Assembly (NCBI GenBank): GCA_046328335.1
Contig: JAXLWU010000012.1
Coordinates: forward strand, 85,395 to 149,394
Direction: 5' to 3'
DNA from: JACCXM01 sp046328335
Lineage (GTDB): Bacteria; Chloroflexota; Chloroflexia; Thermomicrobiales; UBA6265
DNA length: 64,000 nt
Positions 17,301-26,877 of the stretch are shown here, one piece after another (position 1 is the first letter of the stretch; every line of letters begins with the position of its first letter). Below the pieces are notes generated by a model that searched no databases, was not told the DNA's origin, and was given only the letters and a program-made list of their open reading frames with translations. The translations under genes and the position numbers were made by a program.

Positions 17301-18482
17301 TTGCACGGCCGTGATCCGATCTATCTCGATCACGCCGCCACGACACCGGTCCATCCGGATATCCTGGCGGCCATGCTGCCGTGGTTCACCGCGCGGTTCG
17401 GCAATCCATCGAGCATCTATCATCTGGGGCAGGAAGCCCTGGCAGCGGTGGAGACGGCGCGTCGCCAGTGCGCCCGCGTCCTGCGCTGCAAGCCGAACGA
17501 AATCGTCTTCACCAGCGGCGCCACCGAAAGCGACAATCTCGCCCTGCGAGGCGTTGCCTGGGCGGCGCGGTTGAACGGCACGCTGGACCGGCCGGCGCCC
17601 CACCTCGTCACGACCGGTATCGAGCATCATGCCGTGCTGCATGCGGCGGAGGCGCTGGCGCGGCAGGGATTTGCCGTGTCGGCCGTTGCCCCCGATTGCG
17701 AAGGGATCGTCGATCCAGCAGCGATTGCGGCGGCGATCGGGCCGGAAACCTGCCTCATCTCGGTGATGTATGCCAACAACGAAACCGGCGCGATCCAGCC
17801 CGTGGCCGAGATCGCCGCGATGGGACGAGCGCGGGGGATTCCCGTTCACACCGATGCCGTTCAGGCGGCGGGATTCCTCCCACTCGATGTCGATCTGCTT
17901 GGCGTCGATCTGCTGGCGTTATCGGCGCACAAGTTCTACGGCCCGAAAGGGGTGGGCCTGCTCTACGTCCGGGACGGAACCTCGATCGAGTTCCAGCAAG
18001 CGGGCGGGGGACAGGAAAGCGGACGGCGCGGCGGGACGGAGAACGTCGCGGGCATTGTCGGCCTGGGAGTGGCGCTGGAGCGGGCCGAGGCCGCGCGCGA
18101 GACGTACCGGTGGCATTGCGGCGCGTTGCGCGACCGGCTGTGGGGCGGAATCTCGCGGGAGATCCCGGAGGCGGTGGGGAACGGCCCGCTGGATCCGGCG
18201 CGGCGGCTGCCCAACAATCTCAATTTCTCCGTTCCCGGCGCGCCGGGGGAGACCATCCTGCTCAATCTCGATCTCGGCGGCATCGCCGCGTCATCGGGTT
18301 CGGCCTGCACCACCGGCAATACCGAGCCAAGCCACGTCCTCCGCGCCATGGGGCTGAGCGACGACCGCTGCCGGGGCGCATTGCGTTTCACCACCGGTTG
18401 GAGCAACACCGAGGAGCAGATCGATCGGGCCATCTCGATCGTTGCCGAGGCCGTGAAGCGATCACGACTGTTCGCCGGGTGA
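17301..18482 (+). CDS. Cysteine desulfurase (NifS/IscS family)
   Basis: PLP enzyme that takes sulfur from cysteine for Fe-S clusters, thiolated tRNA or cofactors. From the chosen start the protein begins with the family hallmark YLDHAATTPVHPDI. The PLP lysine is Lys211 in LSAHKFYGPKG, and the active-site cysteine is Cys336 in SSGSACTTGNTEPSHVL. TTG at 17301 is preferred (393 residues) because GGAG lies nine bases upstream and IscS/NifS proteins begin right before this motif. An upstream ATG at 17247 would add a poorly conserved 18 residues. No iscU, mnmA or scaffold gene follows; repeats do. The preceding Rrf2 gene suggests Fe-S-related regulation. Confidence 0.95.
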   Translation: MHGRDPIYLDHAATTPVHPDILAAMLPWFTARFGNPSSIYHLGQEALAAVETARRQCARVLRCKPNEIVFTSGATESDNLALRGVAWAARLNGTLDRPAPHLVTTGIEHHAVLHAAEALARQGFAVSAVAPDCEGIVDPAAIAAAIGPETCLISVMYANNETGAIQPVAEIAAMGRARGIPVHTDAVQAAGFLPLDVDLLGVDLLALSAHKFYGPKGVGLLYVRDGTSIEFQQAGGGQESGRRGGTENVAGIVGLGVALERAEAARETYRWHCGALRDRLWGGISREIPEAVGNGPLDPARRLPNNLNFSVPGAPGETILLNLDLGGIAASSGSACTTGNTEPSHVLRAMGLSDDRCRGALRFTTGWSNTEEQIDRAISIVAEAVKRSRLFAG

Positions 18483-18703
18483 TTCGAGAGTTAGCGTACT
18501 GAGCGAACGTCGTGACGCTCTGTTGCATACGACCGACGAGGTCCCTCGTTCCTCGGGACGACACAATTTCGCTAAAGCGCTGTTGCGTGCCGCGCGACCG
18601 ACGTGTCGTTCCCAGGCGCAACGAGGAATCTCGACGTTGATGCTACCAATGCGACCGACGAGGTCCCTCCTGCATCGGGACGACACCTTTGACCGCGCGG
18701 CGC
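18483..18703 (+). repeat. Family A repeats between convergent genes
   Basis: Contains a partial family A end at 18531-18564 (GACGAGGTCCCTCG ... GGGACGACAC) and a full copy at 18603-18686 (GTGTCGTTCCCAGGC ... ACGAGGAATCTCG ... GAGGTCCCTCC ... GGGACGACAC). Both read in the direction of the upstream cysteine desulfurase gene. No gene is seen. Confidence 0.7.
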
Positions 18704-19351
18704 TTACGCGGTCGCTTCGTCATCATCCACCGCGTCGGGACCTCTGACCGCTGCCGGGTACTCCGCCACCACGCGATCGACCGACGCCTGAGCCAACTCC
18801 TCGATCGGCGGCAGATCGGCGAGCGAGGTCAAGCCAAATTGGCGGAGAAATTCCACCGTGGTGGCGTACTGATTCGGATTGCCGACGGTCGGCAAGCGGC
18901 CACGGATCTCGATGAGCCCCCGGGCGAGCAGGCTGGAGAGGACACCGGAGCAATCGACCCCGCGCAGCGCTTCCACCTCGGCGCGGGTGACCGGTTGGCG
19001 ATAGGCGATCAGAGCCAGCGTTTCCAGCGCCGCGCCGGAGAGCCGGGATTCGCGCTCCAGCCGCAGGAGGCGGCGTACCTGATGGGCGAAGCGCGGGGCG
19101 GAGGCAAGGTGAACCGTATCCTGATGGCGGACGATCACCCAACCGCGATCATCCCGTTGCTCCATGAGCGCCAGGGTCTCCTTGATCAGCCTCACATTCG
19201 TTTCCGCGACTTCGGCAAGATCGGTGATCGCAACCGGTTCCGGTGCTACGAGGAGCAGCGCTTCCAGCAGCGCCGGGAGATGGCCGTCCTGCTCGGACGC
19301 GGCTGGGAGCATGGTCTGCAATGCCACCATCGGCTCAGGCGAAGAGTCCAT
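18704..19351 (-). CDS. scpB: Segregation and condensation protein B
   Basis: ScpB is the tandem winged-helix accessory protein of the SMC-ScpAB complex that compacts and helps segregate chromosomes. The family region ALLEALLLVAPEPVAITDLA starts the first winged helix. The signature TLALIAYRQPVTRAEVEALRGVD and the segment RGLIEIRGRLPTVGNPNQYATT identify the second. The acidic C-terminus (VDDDEATA) is common. The start was placed at ATG 19351, seventeen bases inside the 3' end of scpA, with AGG six bases upstream; earlier ATGs at 19357 and 19381 are possible. Overlap with scpA implies coupled translation. Confidence 0.94.
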   Translation of the reverse strand: MDSSPEPMVALQTMLPAASEQDGHLPALLEALLLVAPEPVAITDLAEVAETNVRLIKETLALMEQRDDRGWVIVRHQDTVHLASAPRFAHQVRRLLRLERESRLSGAALETLALIAYRQPVTRAEVEALRGVDCSGVLSSLLARGLIEIRGRLPTVGNPNQYATTVEFLRQFGLTSLADLPPIEELAQASVDRVVAEYPAAVRGPDAVDDDEATA

Positions 19352-20150
19352 CACCATCCTGCTGGTCACTCCTGACGTCATGGTTGTCCACGGCGAAGTC
19401 GCCGCGAATCGCGGGCGACTCGGCGCGGAAAATCGTGATCGGTCCGAACAAATCAGTCTGACTGACGCTGATCCGTTGCCGGCGCAGCAGAGTCAATACG
19501 GCGAGGAAGGCGACGGCCACGTCCTGCCGGCTGTGGCAGCCGGCGCGGAGGGTGGCGAACGGCACTTGCGCGTCGCGGTCGAGCGCGGAGAGAAGACGCC
19601 CAATCATCTCCCGCAGCGTCACCGCGACCCGGGTCGGCAGCGGCGCCGGCGGGGGGGTGGCGCGCGAGAGCCAGCGCCTGACGGCCCGCGCCAGCACGGT
19701 TGGCGGTTGCGGCGCGAGTGGTTGCGTAGTTGTCGGCGGCGTGGCGACGCCCTCGCCGCGGCCGTAGGCGCCGAGTCCAGCCTGCTGGCGCTCGGCCAGG
19801 AGCGTCGCCGCGGTCTTGACGGCCCGGTACTCCTCGAGTTGACGCACCAGATCGGGGGCCTCGCTATCGTCGGGCGGCTGCACGGGACGCGGCAGGAGCG
19901 ACCGCGATTTCAGGAGCGAGAGGCGTCCGGCAATCACCGCGAATTCCGCGATGATCTCTGGCGGGGCCGATTCCATCGCCCGGGTGTAGGCGAGGAACTG
20001 ATCGCAGACCGCCAGCAACGAGATCTCGGCGATCGGCAATTGCTCCCGCTCGATCAGGCGCAACAGCACATCGAGCGGTCCCTCGAAGACCGCAAGACGG
20101 AGTTGGTACCCGTCGAGCGACGGCATGGCGCGACTGGCCTGGAGTTGCAT
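19335..20150 (-). CDS. scpA: Segregation and condensation protein A (kleisin)
   Basis: Kleisin that bridges the SMC head domains. The conserved N-terminus LAVFEGPLDVLLRLIEREQL and the following ISLLAVCDQFLAY, then AEFAVIAGRLSLLKSRSLLP, are diagnostic. A variable Pro/Thr-rich linker (about residues 135-165) leads to the C-terminal winged helix (VTLREMIGRLLSALDRD; VAVAFLAVLTLLRRQRISVSQ). The length, 271 residues, is normal. It is followed by scpB with a 17-base overlap. No smc gene is in the window. Confidence 0.94.
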   Translation of the reverse strand: MQLQASRAMPSLDGYQLRLAVFEGPLDVLLRLIEREQLPIAEISLLAVCDQFLAYTRAMESAPPEIIAEFAVIAGRLSLLKSRSLLPRPVQPPDDSEAPDLVRQLEEYRAVKTAATLLAERQQAGLGAYGRGEGVATPPTTTQPLAPQPPTVLARAVRRWLSRATPPPAPLPTRVAVTLREMIGRLLSALDRDAQVPFATLRAGCHSRQDVAVAFLAVLTLLRRQRISVSQTDLFGPITIFRAESPAIRGDFAVDNHDVRSDQQDGDGLFA

Positions 20151-20482
20151 GCCGGGCAGTCTACGTCATCCGCCAGATCGTGCGGCAAGAGCCAAGAGGG
20201 GAACGCCGATGTCGTCCCGACGGCAGGAGAGACCTCGGTGATGGTGTGTGAAATATCGCGATCGACGAGATTCCTCGCTGCGGCTCGGAACGACACCTCC
20301 TTGGGAAGCCTGTCCGGCGGAGGGCGCCCATCGCCATGAGGGACTCGTCCGCCGGGGCGGGCGGCTTGGGAGGGAGCCAAGATTGGGGGAATGGCATGCG
20401 CTACGAGAAATCGGCGGCCAACCCTCGGTATCGGTACAAGGCGCGGTGAGGCGCGACCGTTGCCGGTCCCCTGACAACGCGG
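20151..20482 (-). repeat. Intergenic repeats: family A (reverse) and a diverged family B element
   Basis: Family A lies on the minus strand at 20209-20296 (ATGTCGTCCCGACGG ... GAGATTCCTCG ... CGGAACGACAC). A diverged family B-like block follows at 20309-20394 (GCCTGTCCGGCGGAGGG ... GGCTTGGGAGGGAGCC). No gene is visible in this 332-base gap between minus-strand scpA and the minus-strand site-2 protease. Confidence 0.6.
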
Positions 20483-21148
20483 TCAACCGCCGGCAAAGAC
20501 CCGGAGCAGGAGCGCGTAGACCGGACCATAGATGGCGCGCAGGATGCTGGTTCCAAACTGACTGCCGATGAACAACAGGGCGATGAGGATGATGAACCCC
20601 GAACGCTCAAGCGTGGCGAGGTAGGGGCGCCAGAATGGCGGCAGGATCGCGGCGAGGATGCGTGAGCCGTCGAGCGGCGGCAACGGAATCATGTTGAACG
20701 CGGCGAGGCTGAAATTGATCACCATGAAGACCTGGAGAAAGACATCGAGTTGCCCCAGTTGCCAGCCCATGACCGCCGACGCGCGCAGGATGGCCGCGGC
20801 GGCGGCGCCGAGCACCACGTTGGAAAGCGGACCAGCGAAGGCGACCAGCGCCATGCTGCCGTGACGGCCGAAGCGCCCACTCGACCGCAACCGGGAGTCA
20901 TTGACCGGAACCGGCTTGCCCCAGGCGATCGCGGGGAAGCCGAGGGCGATGAACAGAAACATCAGCGCCCCAAGCGGATCGAGATGGGCTGCCGGGTTGA
21001 GGCTGATCCGGCCCAGATGCCGCGCGGTGTCGTCCCCCAACGCCGCGGCGGTCCACGCATGCATGAACTCGTGGACGGTGATGGCAATCAAGAACGTAAT
21101 CAGAACGTAGAGGAAATAGGTTGGATCAAAATTCTGAAGATTCGGCAT
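20483..21148 (-). CDS. Compact site-2 protease family membrane protein
   Basis: A 221-residue M50 intramembrane protease without PDZ or CBS domains. The zinc motif HEFMH (His26, Glu27, His30) lies in the first membrane helix (TFLIAITVHEFMHAWTAAAL). A second motif NMIPLPPLDGSRIL supplies the metal-ligand Asp. The region LGRISLNPAAHLDPLGALMF and AWGKPVPVN are typical of the YwhC/RIP-like minimal group. Four to five further hydrophobic segments are visible. This family is frequently linked to scpAB in many bacteria, as it is here. The substrate is unknown. Confidence 0.9.
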   Translation of the reverse strand: MPNLQNFDPTYFLYVLITFLIAITVHEFMHAWTAAALGDDTARHLGRISLNPAAHLDPLGALMFLFIALGFPAIAWGKPVPVNDSRLRSSGRFGRHGSMALVAFAGPLSNVVLGAAAAAILRASAVMGWQLGQLDVFLQVFMVINFSLAAFNMIPLPPLDGSRILAAILPPFWRPYLATLERSGFIILIALLFIGSQFGTSILRAIYGPVYALLLRVFAGG

Positions 21149-21321
21149 TCGTCACTGCTTTCGATGCGAACGTCGCCACTCTCGTGACCGCTGCATTTCC
21201 GCCCATGGTTGCAACCGTCCGAAGATCACTGTCTAGCAGGTTCGGTTCACGGTCACGAACGATAGCCGCGGCGCGATCGCCAATGCTGATACGGTGCCAG
21301 GGACAGTGTTGTTCCATAACG

Positions 21322-21367
21322 ATCGGGGATGGCGACGCGCCCGTATGGGCGCGTCGCCATCCCCGAT
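21322..21367. repeat. Perfect 21-bp hairpin with a 4-base loop
   Basis: Arms 21322-21342 and 21347-21367 are exact reverse complements (ATCGGGGATGGCGACGCGCC... around loop GTAT). It lies in the gap between oppF (stop 21397, minus) and the site-2 protease (start 21148, minus). No T-run follows in the oppF direction, so it is not a textbook terminator. The GGCGACGC core relates it to family C. The remaining 21149-21396 sequence shows nothing else. Confidence 0.85.
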
Positions 21368-21396
21368 GAGCCGACCGCGATTCGGCGGAATGGGTG

Positions 21397-22491
21397 CTAG
21401 ATGGCCTGGAACTTGGCCGCGCCACCGGCAACCTGATCGGCGCCGGAGCGAGGGAAGAGGTGGCAGGCCACATAGTGCCCGTTGCCCTGGTCCGCGAGGA
21501 TCGGATCGACCTGCCGGCAGACTTCCATCGCGTAGGGACAGCGGGTGTGGAAGTGACAACCGGCGGGAGGGTTGATCGGGCTGGGCACGTCGCCGGAAAG
21601 GATGATGCGCTCACGCCGTTTCTCGACCACGGGATCGGGGATCGGTACCGCGGAGAGGAGCGCCTTGGTGTACGGGTGGAGCGGATCGGCGTACAACTCG
21701 TTGCGATCCGCCATCTCGACGATCTTGCCCAGGTACATCACCGCCACGCGGTCGGAGATGTGCTTGACGACCGAGAGGTCGTGGGCGATGAAGAGATAGG
21801 TCAGCCCGAAGCGCTCCTGCAGATCTTCCAGCAGGTTGACGATCTGGGCCTGGATCGACACGTCGAGCGCCGAGACCGGCTCGTCCGCGACGATGAAGTC
21901 CGGGCTTGCCGCCAGGGCACGGGCGATGCCAATGCGCTGGCGCTGACCGCCGGAGAATTCATGCGGGTAGCGGTTGGCGAAATAGGGGTTGAGACCGACC
22001 GTCTCCAGCAACTCCTGAACCCGCTGCGTGCGCTCCTTCTTCGGCACTAGATTGTGAATCTGCATCGGCTCGGAAACGATGTTGCCGACGGTCATGCGCG
22101 GATTGAGCGAGGCGTAGGGGTCCTGGAAGATCATCTGCAAATGGCGGCGCATCTTGCGCATGTCGCCGCCATTGAGTTTGGTGAGGTCCTTGCCCTTGAA
22201 AATGACCTCGCCCGAGGTCGGCTTGTAGAGCTGGAGAATGGCGCGGCCGGTGGTCGATTTGCCACATCCGGACTCGCCGACCAAGCCGAGCGTCTCGCCC
22301 TTCTTGACCTCGAATGACACGCCGTCGACCGCCTGCACGGCGCCGACCTTGCGCTGGATGATGATGCCCCGCGTCAGCGGGAAGTGCATCACCAGGTCGT
22401 TGACCTTCAGGAGCGACTCGCCGGTTCCATTGCTGCTCGCGCCATTGCTGGAAACCGCGGCGGAGGCGCTCGTGGGATTTGCGGTAGCCAT
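21397..22491 (-). CDS. oppF: Oligopeptide/dipeptide ABC transporter ATP-binding protein (OppF/DppF type)
   Basis: Second ATPase of an Opp/Dpp-type peptide importer. Walker A is GESGCGKST, the Q-loop is MIFQDPYASLNPRMTV, the signature is FSGGQRQRIGIARAL and Walker B is FIVADEPVSALD. The C-terminal oligopeptide-family extension has the Cys-containing GCHFHTRCPYAMEVC segment, associated with an Fe-S site in some members. ATG 22491 (364 residues) follows a strong AAAGGAGG, seven bases away. A short Ser/Ala/Gly-rich N-terminal tail precedes the domain. It lies 13 bases after oppD. The permease and binding-protein genes are not here but at 33-37 kb. Confidence 0.93.
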   Translation of the reverse strand: MATANPTSASAAVSSNGASSNGTGESLLKVNDLVMHFPLTRGIIIQRKVGAVQAVDGVSFEVKKGETLGLVGESGCGKSTTGRAILQLYKPTSGEVIFKGKDLTKLNGGDMRKMRRHLQMIFQDPYASLNPRMTVGNIVSEPMQIHNLVPKKERTQRVQELLETVGLNPYFANRYPHEFSGGQRQRIGIARALAASPDFIVADEPVSALDVSIQAQIVNLLEDLQERFGLTYLFIAHDLSVVKHISDRVAVMYLGKIVEMADRNELYADPLHPYTKALLSAVPIPDPVVEKRRERIILSGDVPSPINPPAGCHFHTRCPYAMEVCRQVDPILADQGNGHYVACHLFPRSGADQVAGGAAKFQAI

Positions 22492-22504
22492 CACTCGCCT
22501 CCTT

Positions 22505-23707
<1,203 letters not shown>

Positions 23708-24044
23708 CTGTGCTCCTCTCTCAGGCGCTGAACCGCGGGGCGTCTGTACCGCCCAGAGCGCGACTGCCGCTGTGTCTCGGGACCGAGGCGACTGCTCACC
23801 CCTGGGGTCTGGCCGCCACCGTGACAGCCATTAAATCTGTGCAATTCGTCCCCGGTTTGGGGGCGCAGGATACCATATCTGTCTGCACCATATGCGCTGT
23901 CAAGCGCCGCGACGATGGTGGACGACAACGACCATGTTGTCATCCTCCACGAATGTCACATCTGGGACCGGCGCGGTTCATGCGCCCGCGCCAGGGTCAT
24001 GCGCTGGCATGTATGTCCGCCGCACAGCGTTCCCAGCGGACGCG
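23708..24044 (-). promoter_or_regulatory. Gap upstream of oppDF with a possible minus-strand promoter
   Basis: No gene is visible in this 337-base gap. On the minus strand a perfect TTGACA (23898-23903) lies about 190 bases before oppD. At a 17-18-base distance the -10 candidates (AGATAT or GATATG, 23874-23880) are weak. It is the best promoter candidate for oppDF but rests mainly on the -35. Confidence 0.3.
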
Positions 24045-24524
24045 TCACAGCGTGCGGCGGAAGCGGACTCGATCCTCGCCCGGCCCATCGTAGTCCGGCG
24101 TGTATGGAATTCCGTCGCGGCTGGCCGGCCCGGAAAGCGGCGTGAAGCCGAGCCGGGTGTGGAACGCGATCGATCCCCGGTTGATCGGGGCCGTCACCGA
24201 GAGCGCTTCCTCACACCCCGCGAGCGAGGCATCGGCGAAGAGGCGCTGAAAGAGCGCCTCGCCGACGCCAGTCCCGCGCGCTGCGGGCGCTACGCCGATG
24301 AAGTGGCAGTAGACCTGCCGGGGATCGGTCTGCGACCGCAACCCGGCGAGAAAACCGACGGCCACCTCATCGCGCTCGGCGACGTAGGTCCAGGGGCGGA
24401 AATGGGTGAAGAACAGACGCGGCAGCATCGCCGCCATCTGCCTTCCGCCCCACCACGCGTCGAGTTGGCCGATGAACCGGTCGTAGTCGGCCGGTTCCGC
24501 GTTGCGGATGACGAGCATCGCCAC
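24045..24524 (-). CDS. GNAT-family N-acetyltransferase
   Basis: A 159-residue acetyl-CoA-dependent acetyltransferase. The acetyl-CoA-binding motif A is FIGVAPAARGTGVGEALFQR, preceded by strand VAVGFLAGLRS. The closing motif SVTAPINRGSIAFHTRLGFTP is characteristic of single-domain GNAT enzymes. The substrate cannot be deduced. The GTG start (24524) lies three bases after the stop of the upstream aldolase gene, so the two are probably co-transcribed. Confidence 0.85.
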   Translation of the reverse strand: MAMLVIRNAEPADYDRFIGQLDAWWGGRQMAAMLPRLFFTHFRPWTYVAERDEVAVGFLAGLRSQTDPRQVYCHFIGVAPAARGTGVGEALFQRLFADASLAGCEEALSVTAPINRGSIAFHTRLGFTPLSGPASRDGIPYTPDYDGPGEDRVRFRRTL

Positions 24525-24527
24525 AGG

Positions 24528-25295
24528 CTAGCGCTTGATCCCGGAGAGCATCTCTTTCGAGGCGCGGGTCAGCAGGGCGGGGACATTGGTGACGACCATC
24601 TGGAATCCCTGCTCCAGTCGCTTGTTGGTGCCCTCCGCGTCCGCGGCGACGATGCCGAGCGCAACCCCCTTGGCGCGGGCGCGGTCAACGACTTGCTGGA
24701 TGACCGATTCCACCTCGGGCACGCCGTAGCGGCCGGGATAGCCCATCGACTGGCCGAGATCGCTCGGTCCCACGAACAGGACATCGAGCCCCGGCAAGGC
24801 CAGGATGTCGTCCAGGTGGGCGAGGGCGTCGATATGCTCGAACTGGATGATGCTCAGGACGCGTTCGTTGATCGCGTCGACCAGTTCCGGCATCGGGCGG
24901 CCCTGACCGAAATCGAAGGTGCGGCCACCGGCGAGACCGCGCAACCCGAGCGGGGAGTAGCGCATCGCGGCGATGGCGTCCCGCGCCAGTTCGGCGGTGC
25001 TGGTCTGGGGAATCATCGCCCCGGAGGCGCCGAGATCGAGGTATTTCAGGATGACCTGGCGGTCGTTCTCGCCGACGCGGACGAACGCCGGAATATCACG
25101 CGCCTCCGCGGCGAGGATCATCGGGTAGGCGTCGTCGGGGGAAATGCGGCCGTGTTCGGCATCGAGCAGGGCGAAATCGAAGCCGGACGCGGCGATGATC
25201 TCGACGACATCGGGAGAGGGCATCGGGATGAACACGCCGATCGCGGCGCCGCCGTCCCTGATCTTCTCCTTGACCGGGTTGTTGATTCTCATCCC
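24528..25295 (-). CDS. HpcH/HpaI-family aldolase
   Basis: Class II metal-dependent aldolase of the 2,4-dihydroxyhept-2-ene-1,7-dioate aldolase / citrate-lyase-like TIM-barrel family, cleaving 2-keto-3-deoxy acids to pyruvate or a related keto acid plus an aldehyde. Visible motifs are FALLDAEHGRISPDDAYPMI, AFVRVGENDRQVILKYLDLG, the metal-site segment IIQFEHIDALAHLDDILAL with its Glu, and VLFVGPSDLGQSMG with its Asp. The last two are diagnostic. ATG 25295 (255 residues) follows GGGAG; the frame runs on upstream through tandem repeats to 25562, which I regard as accidental. The physiological substrate is unknown. Confidence 0.9.
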   Translation of the reverse strand, partial: GMRINNPVKEKIRDGGAAIGVFIPMPSPDVVEIIAASGFDFALLDAEHGRISPDDAYPMILAAEARDIPAFVRVGENDRQVILKYLDLGASGAMIPQTSTAELARDAIAAMRYSPLGLRGLAGGRTFDFGQGRPMPELVDAINERVLSIIQFEHIDALAHLDDILALPGLDVLFVGPSDLGQSMGYPGRYGVPEVESVIQQVVDRARAKGVALGIVAADAEGTNKRLEQGFQMVVTNVPALLTRASKEMLSGIKR

Positions 25296-25351
25296 ACTCC
25301 CTTTCATCCCTCGTGCGAACGCTGTTTTCGCAGCGGGATTGTAAACGGGAG

Positions 25352-25430
25352 ACAGGAGACAGGAGTCAGGAGTCAGGAGTGCGAAGACGAGAGTCGAGAA
25401 GTCGAGGGGGCGAGAAGTCGAGGAGTTGCC
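25352..25430. repeat. Short-unit polypurine repeats (GGAGTCA / GAGTCGAGAA type)
   Basis: Positions 25352-25380 hold alternating GGAGACA and GGAGTCA heptamers. These are followed to about 25430 by GAGTCGAGAAGTCGAG-type repeats resembling those at 15241-15312 and 32714-32885. It lies in the 327-base gap between the divergent aldolase and dprA genes. Confidence 0.75.
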
Positions 25431-25471
25431 GAGGCTTGAGGCATCCGACAGGCGCGAACCAGCGTTTCCTC

Positions 25472-25574
25472 CTGACACCTGACACCTGACACCTGACACC
25501 TGACACCTGACACCTGACACCTGACACCTGACACCTGACACCTGACACCTGACACCTGACACCTGACACCTGAC
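25472..25574. repeat. Tandem array of a 7-bp unit, CTGACAC, about 14.7 copies
   Basis: Fourteen uninterrupted, identical CTGACAC units and a five-base remainder end exactly where TACAATCGCC begins. Perfect identity implies recent or ongoing slippage. Seven is not a multiple of three, so copy-number change shifts every reading frame through it. It lies 48 bases upstream of the dprA GTG. Confidence 0.97.
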
Positions 25575-25580
25575 TACAAT
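25575..25580 (+). promoter_or_regulatory. Candidate -10 element of dprA abutting the CTGACAC array
   Basis: TACAAT (five of six bases match TATAAT) follows the array directly, 43 bases before the dprA start. Each array unit contains CTGACA, one mismatch from TTGACA, but the available spacings are 13 or 20 bases rather than 17. The -35 assignment is therefore uncertain. Confidence 0.4.
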
Positions 25581-25622
25581 CGCCTCGATGAATTCGCGTA
25601 CAAGTTAAGGAAGAGGCGGAAG

Positions 25623-26735
25623 GTGCGAGAGCCGGCCGAGCCGGACGGCGCGGGTGAGATCGAGCGCGAGACGGCATACTGGATAGCGGTCTCACGGGTG
25701 CCGCATATCGGGCCGGCCCGCATCGATCGCCTCTGCCGCCAATTCGGTTCGCTGCGGGCCGCCTGGTCGGCGCCGCCCCATGAGGTACGCGCGATCCTGG
25801 ACGGGCGCCCGCTGGCGGAACTGCTGGAGGCGCGGGGACGGATCGAACCAGAACGGGAGCTGGAGCGGCTCGCGGCGAAGGGGATTCGCGCCCTCTTTCC
25901 CGGTCATCCCGATTATCCCCGCTTGCTGGCGGAGACCTCCGGCAGACCATCCGTGCTCTATCTCCGCGGACAGTTGACCGCGGCCGACGAACGTGCCGTG
26001 GCGATCGTCGGCACCCGGCGCGCGACACCCTACGGCCGGCAGGTCACGGAGCGGATCGCCGCCGAATTGGCCCAGGCCGGGGTGACGGTCATTTCGGGAC
26101 TGGCGCGCGGTGTCGATGGCGTTGCCCACCACGCCGCGCTGGAGGCGGGCGGGCGGACCCTGGCGGTGCTCGGCTCCGGCGTCGATGTGATCTACCCGAG
26201 CGAGCACCGGCAACTTGCGGAACGGATCGTGGAGCAGGGAGCGATCCTCTCCGAGCAGCCACCGGGCGCCAAACCGGACGCCCAGAACTTTCCCGCCCGC
26301 AATCGCATCGTCTCCGGGATGTCGCTCGGCGTGGTGGTGATCGAAGCGCCGCTGCGGAGTGGCGCGCTGATCACGGCTACGTTTGCCGCGGACCAGGGGC
26401 GTGATGTCTTCGCCGTGCCTGGCGCCGTCTTCGCACCGAGCAGCGAGGGGACCAATCAGTTGCTGCGCGACGGCGCCCGCCTGGTGCGGGACGGGCGCGA
26501 TGTGCTGGACGATCTCGGACTGGGGACGATGGAGCCCGTTCCGGTGCAACGCCAACTGCTGCTGAACGAAATGGAACAGCGGCTCTTCCAGGCGGTGAAA
26601 CGCGAACCGCGCCATATCGATGAAATCGCCGAGGAGACCGGTTTACCGGTCGCGGTGGTCAGCGGGCAGATGATGGCGCTGGAACTGATGGGTCTCGTGC
26701 GCAATCAAGGCGCGCAGTTTTACGTGCTGCGGTAG
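25623..26735 (+). CDS. dprA: DNA processing protein DprA/Smf
   Basis: Loads RecA onto incoming single-stranded DNA during natural transformation and is present in many non-competent bacteria too. The Rossmann-like core carries VAIVGTRRATPYGRQVTERI, VISGLARGVDGVAHHAALE, TLAVLGSGVDVIYPSEH and NFPARNRIVSGMSLGVVVIEA, then DVFAVPGAVFAPSSEGTNQLL. An N-terminal helix-hairpin-helix/SAM-like region (VPHIGPARIDRLCRQFGSL) and a C-terminal winged helix (HIDEIAEETGLPVAVVSGQMM) complete the usual three-domain form at 370 residues. GTG start with a purine-rich GGAAGAGGCGGAAG upstream. In many genomes dprA precedes topA; here a two-gene minus-strand insertion separates them. Confidence 0.96.
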   Translation: MREPAEPDGAGEIERETAYWIAVSRVPHIGPARIDRLCRQFGSLRAAWSAPPHEVRAILDGRPLAELLEARGRIEPERELERLAAKGIRALFPGHPDYPRLLAETSGRPSVLYLRGQLTAADERAVAIVGTRRATPYGRQVTERIAAELAQAGVTVISGLARGVDGVAHHAALEAGGRTLAVLGSGVDVIYPSEHRQLAERIVEQGAILSEQPPGAKPDAQNFPARNRIVSGMSLGVVVIEAPLRSGALITATFAADQGRDVFAVPGAVFAPSSEGTNQLLRDGARLVRDGRDVLDDLGLGTMEPVPVQRQLLLNEMEQRLFQAVKREPRHIDEIAEETGLPVAVVSGQMMALELMGLVRNQGAQFYVLR

Positions 26736-26877
26736 GGGGCGCTGCTATGCCATAAAGTCAAGCGATGCTGGTCGAATAGTGGCGAACGTCCGGTTCGCGA
26801 CCAGCAAGAATCCCAGTCGTGATTGAGAGTACGGAGTTCCGCCGACCATTCGTGGACGATCGCCACCCTCACGCGAG

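Noticed and set aside
25296..25562. N-terminal extension of the HpcH/HpaI aldolase through the repeat array
   Set aside because: The aldolase has a good ribosome-binding site at 25295 and the extension encodes only repeat translation; it is noted in findings only as a possible slippage effect.
25472..25574. CRISPR-like array
   Set aside because: Units are 7 bp with no spacers and no cas genes nearby; it is a simple tandem repeat.
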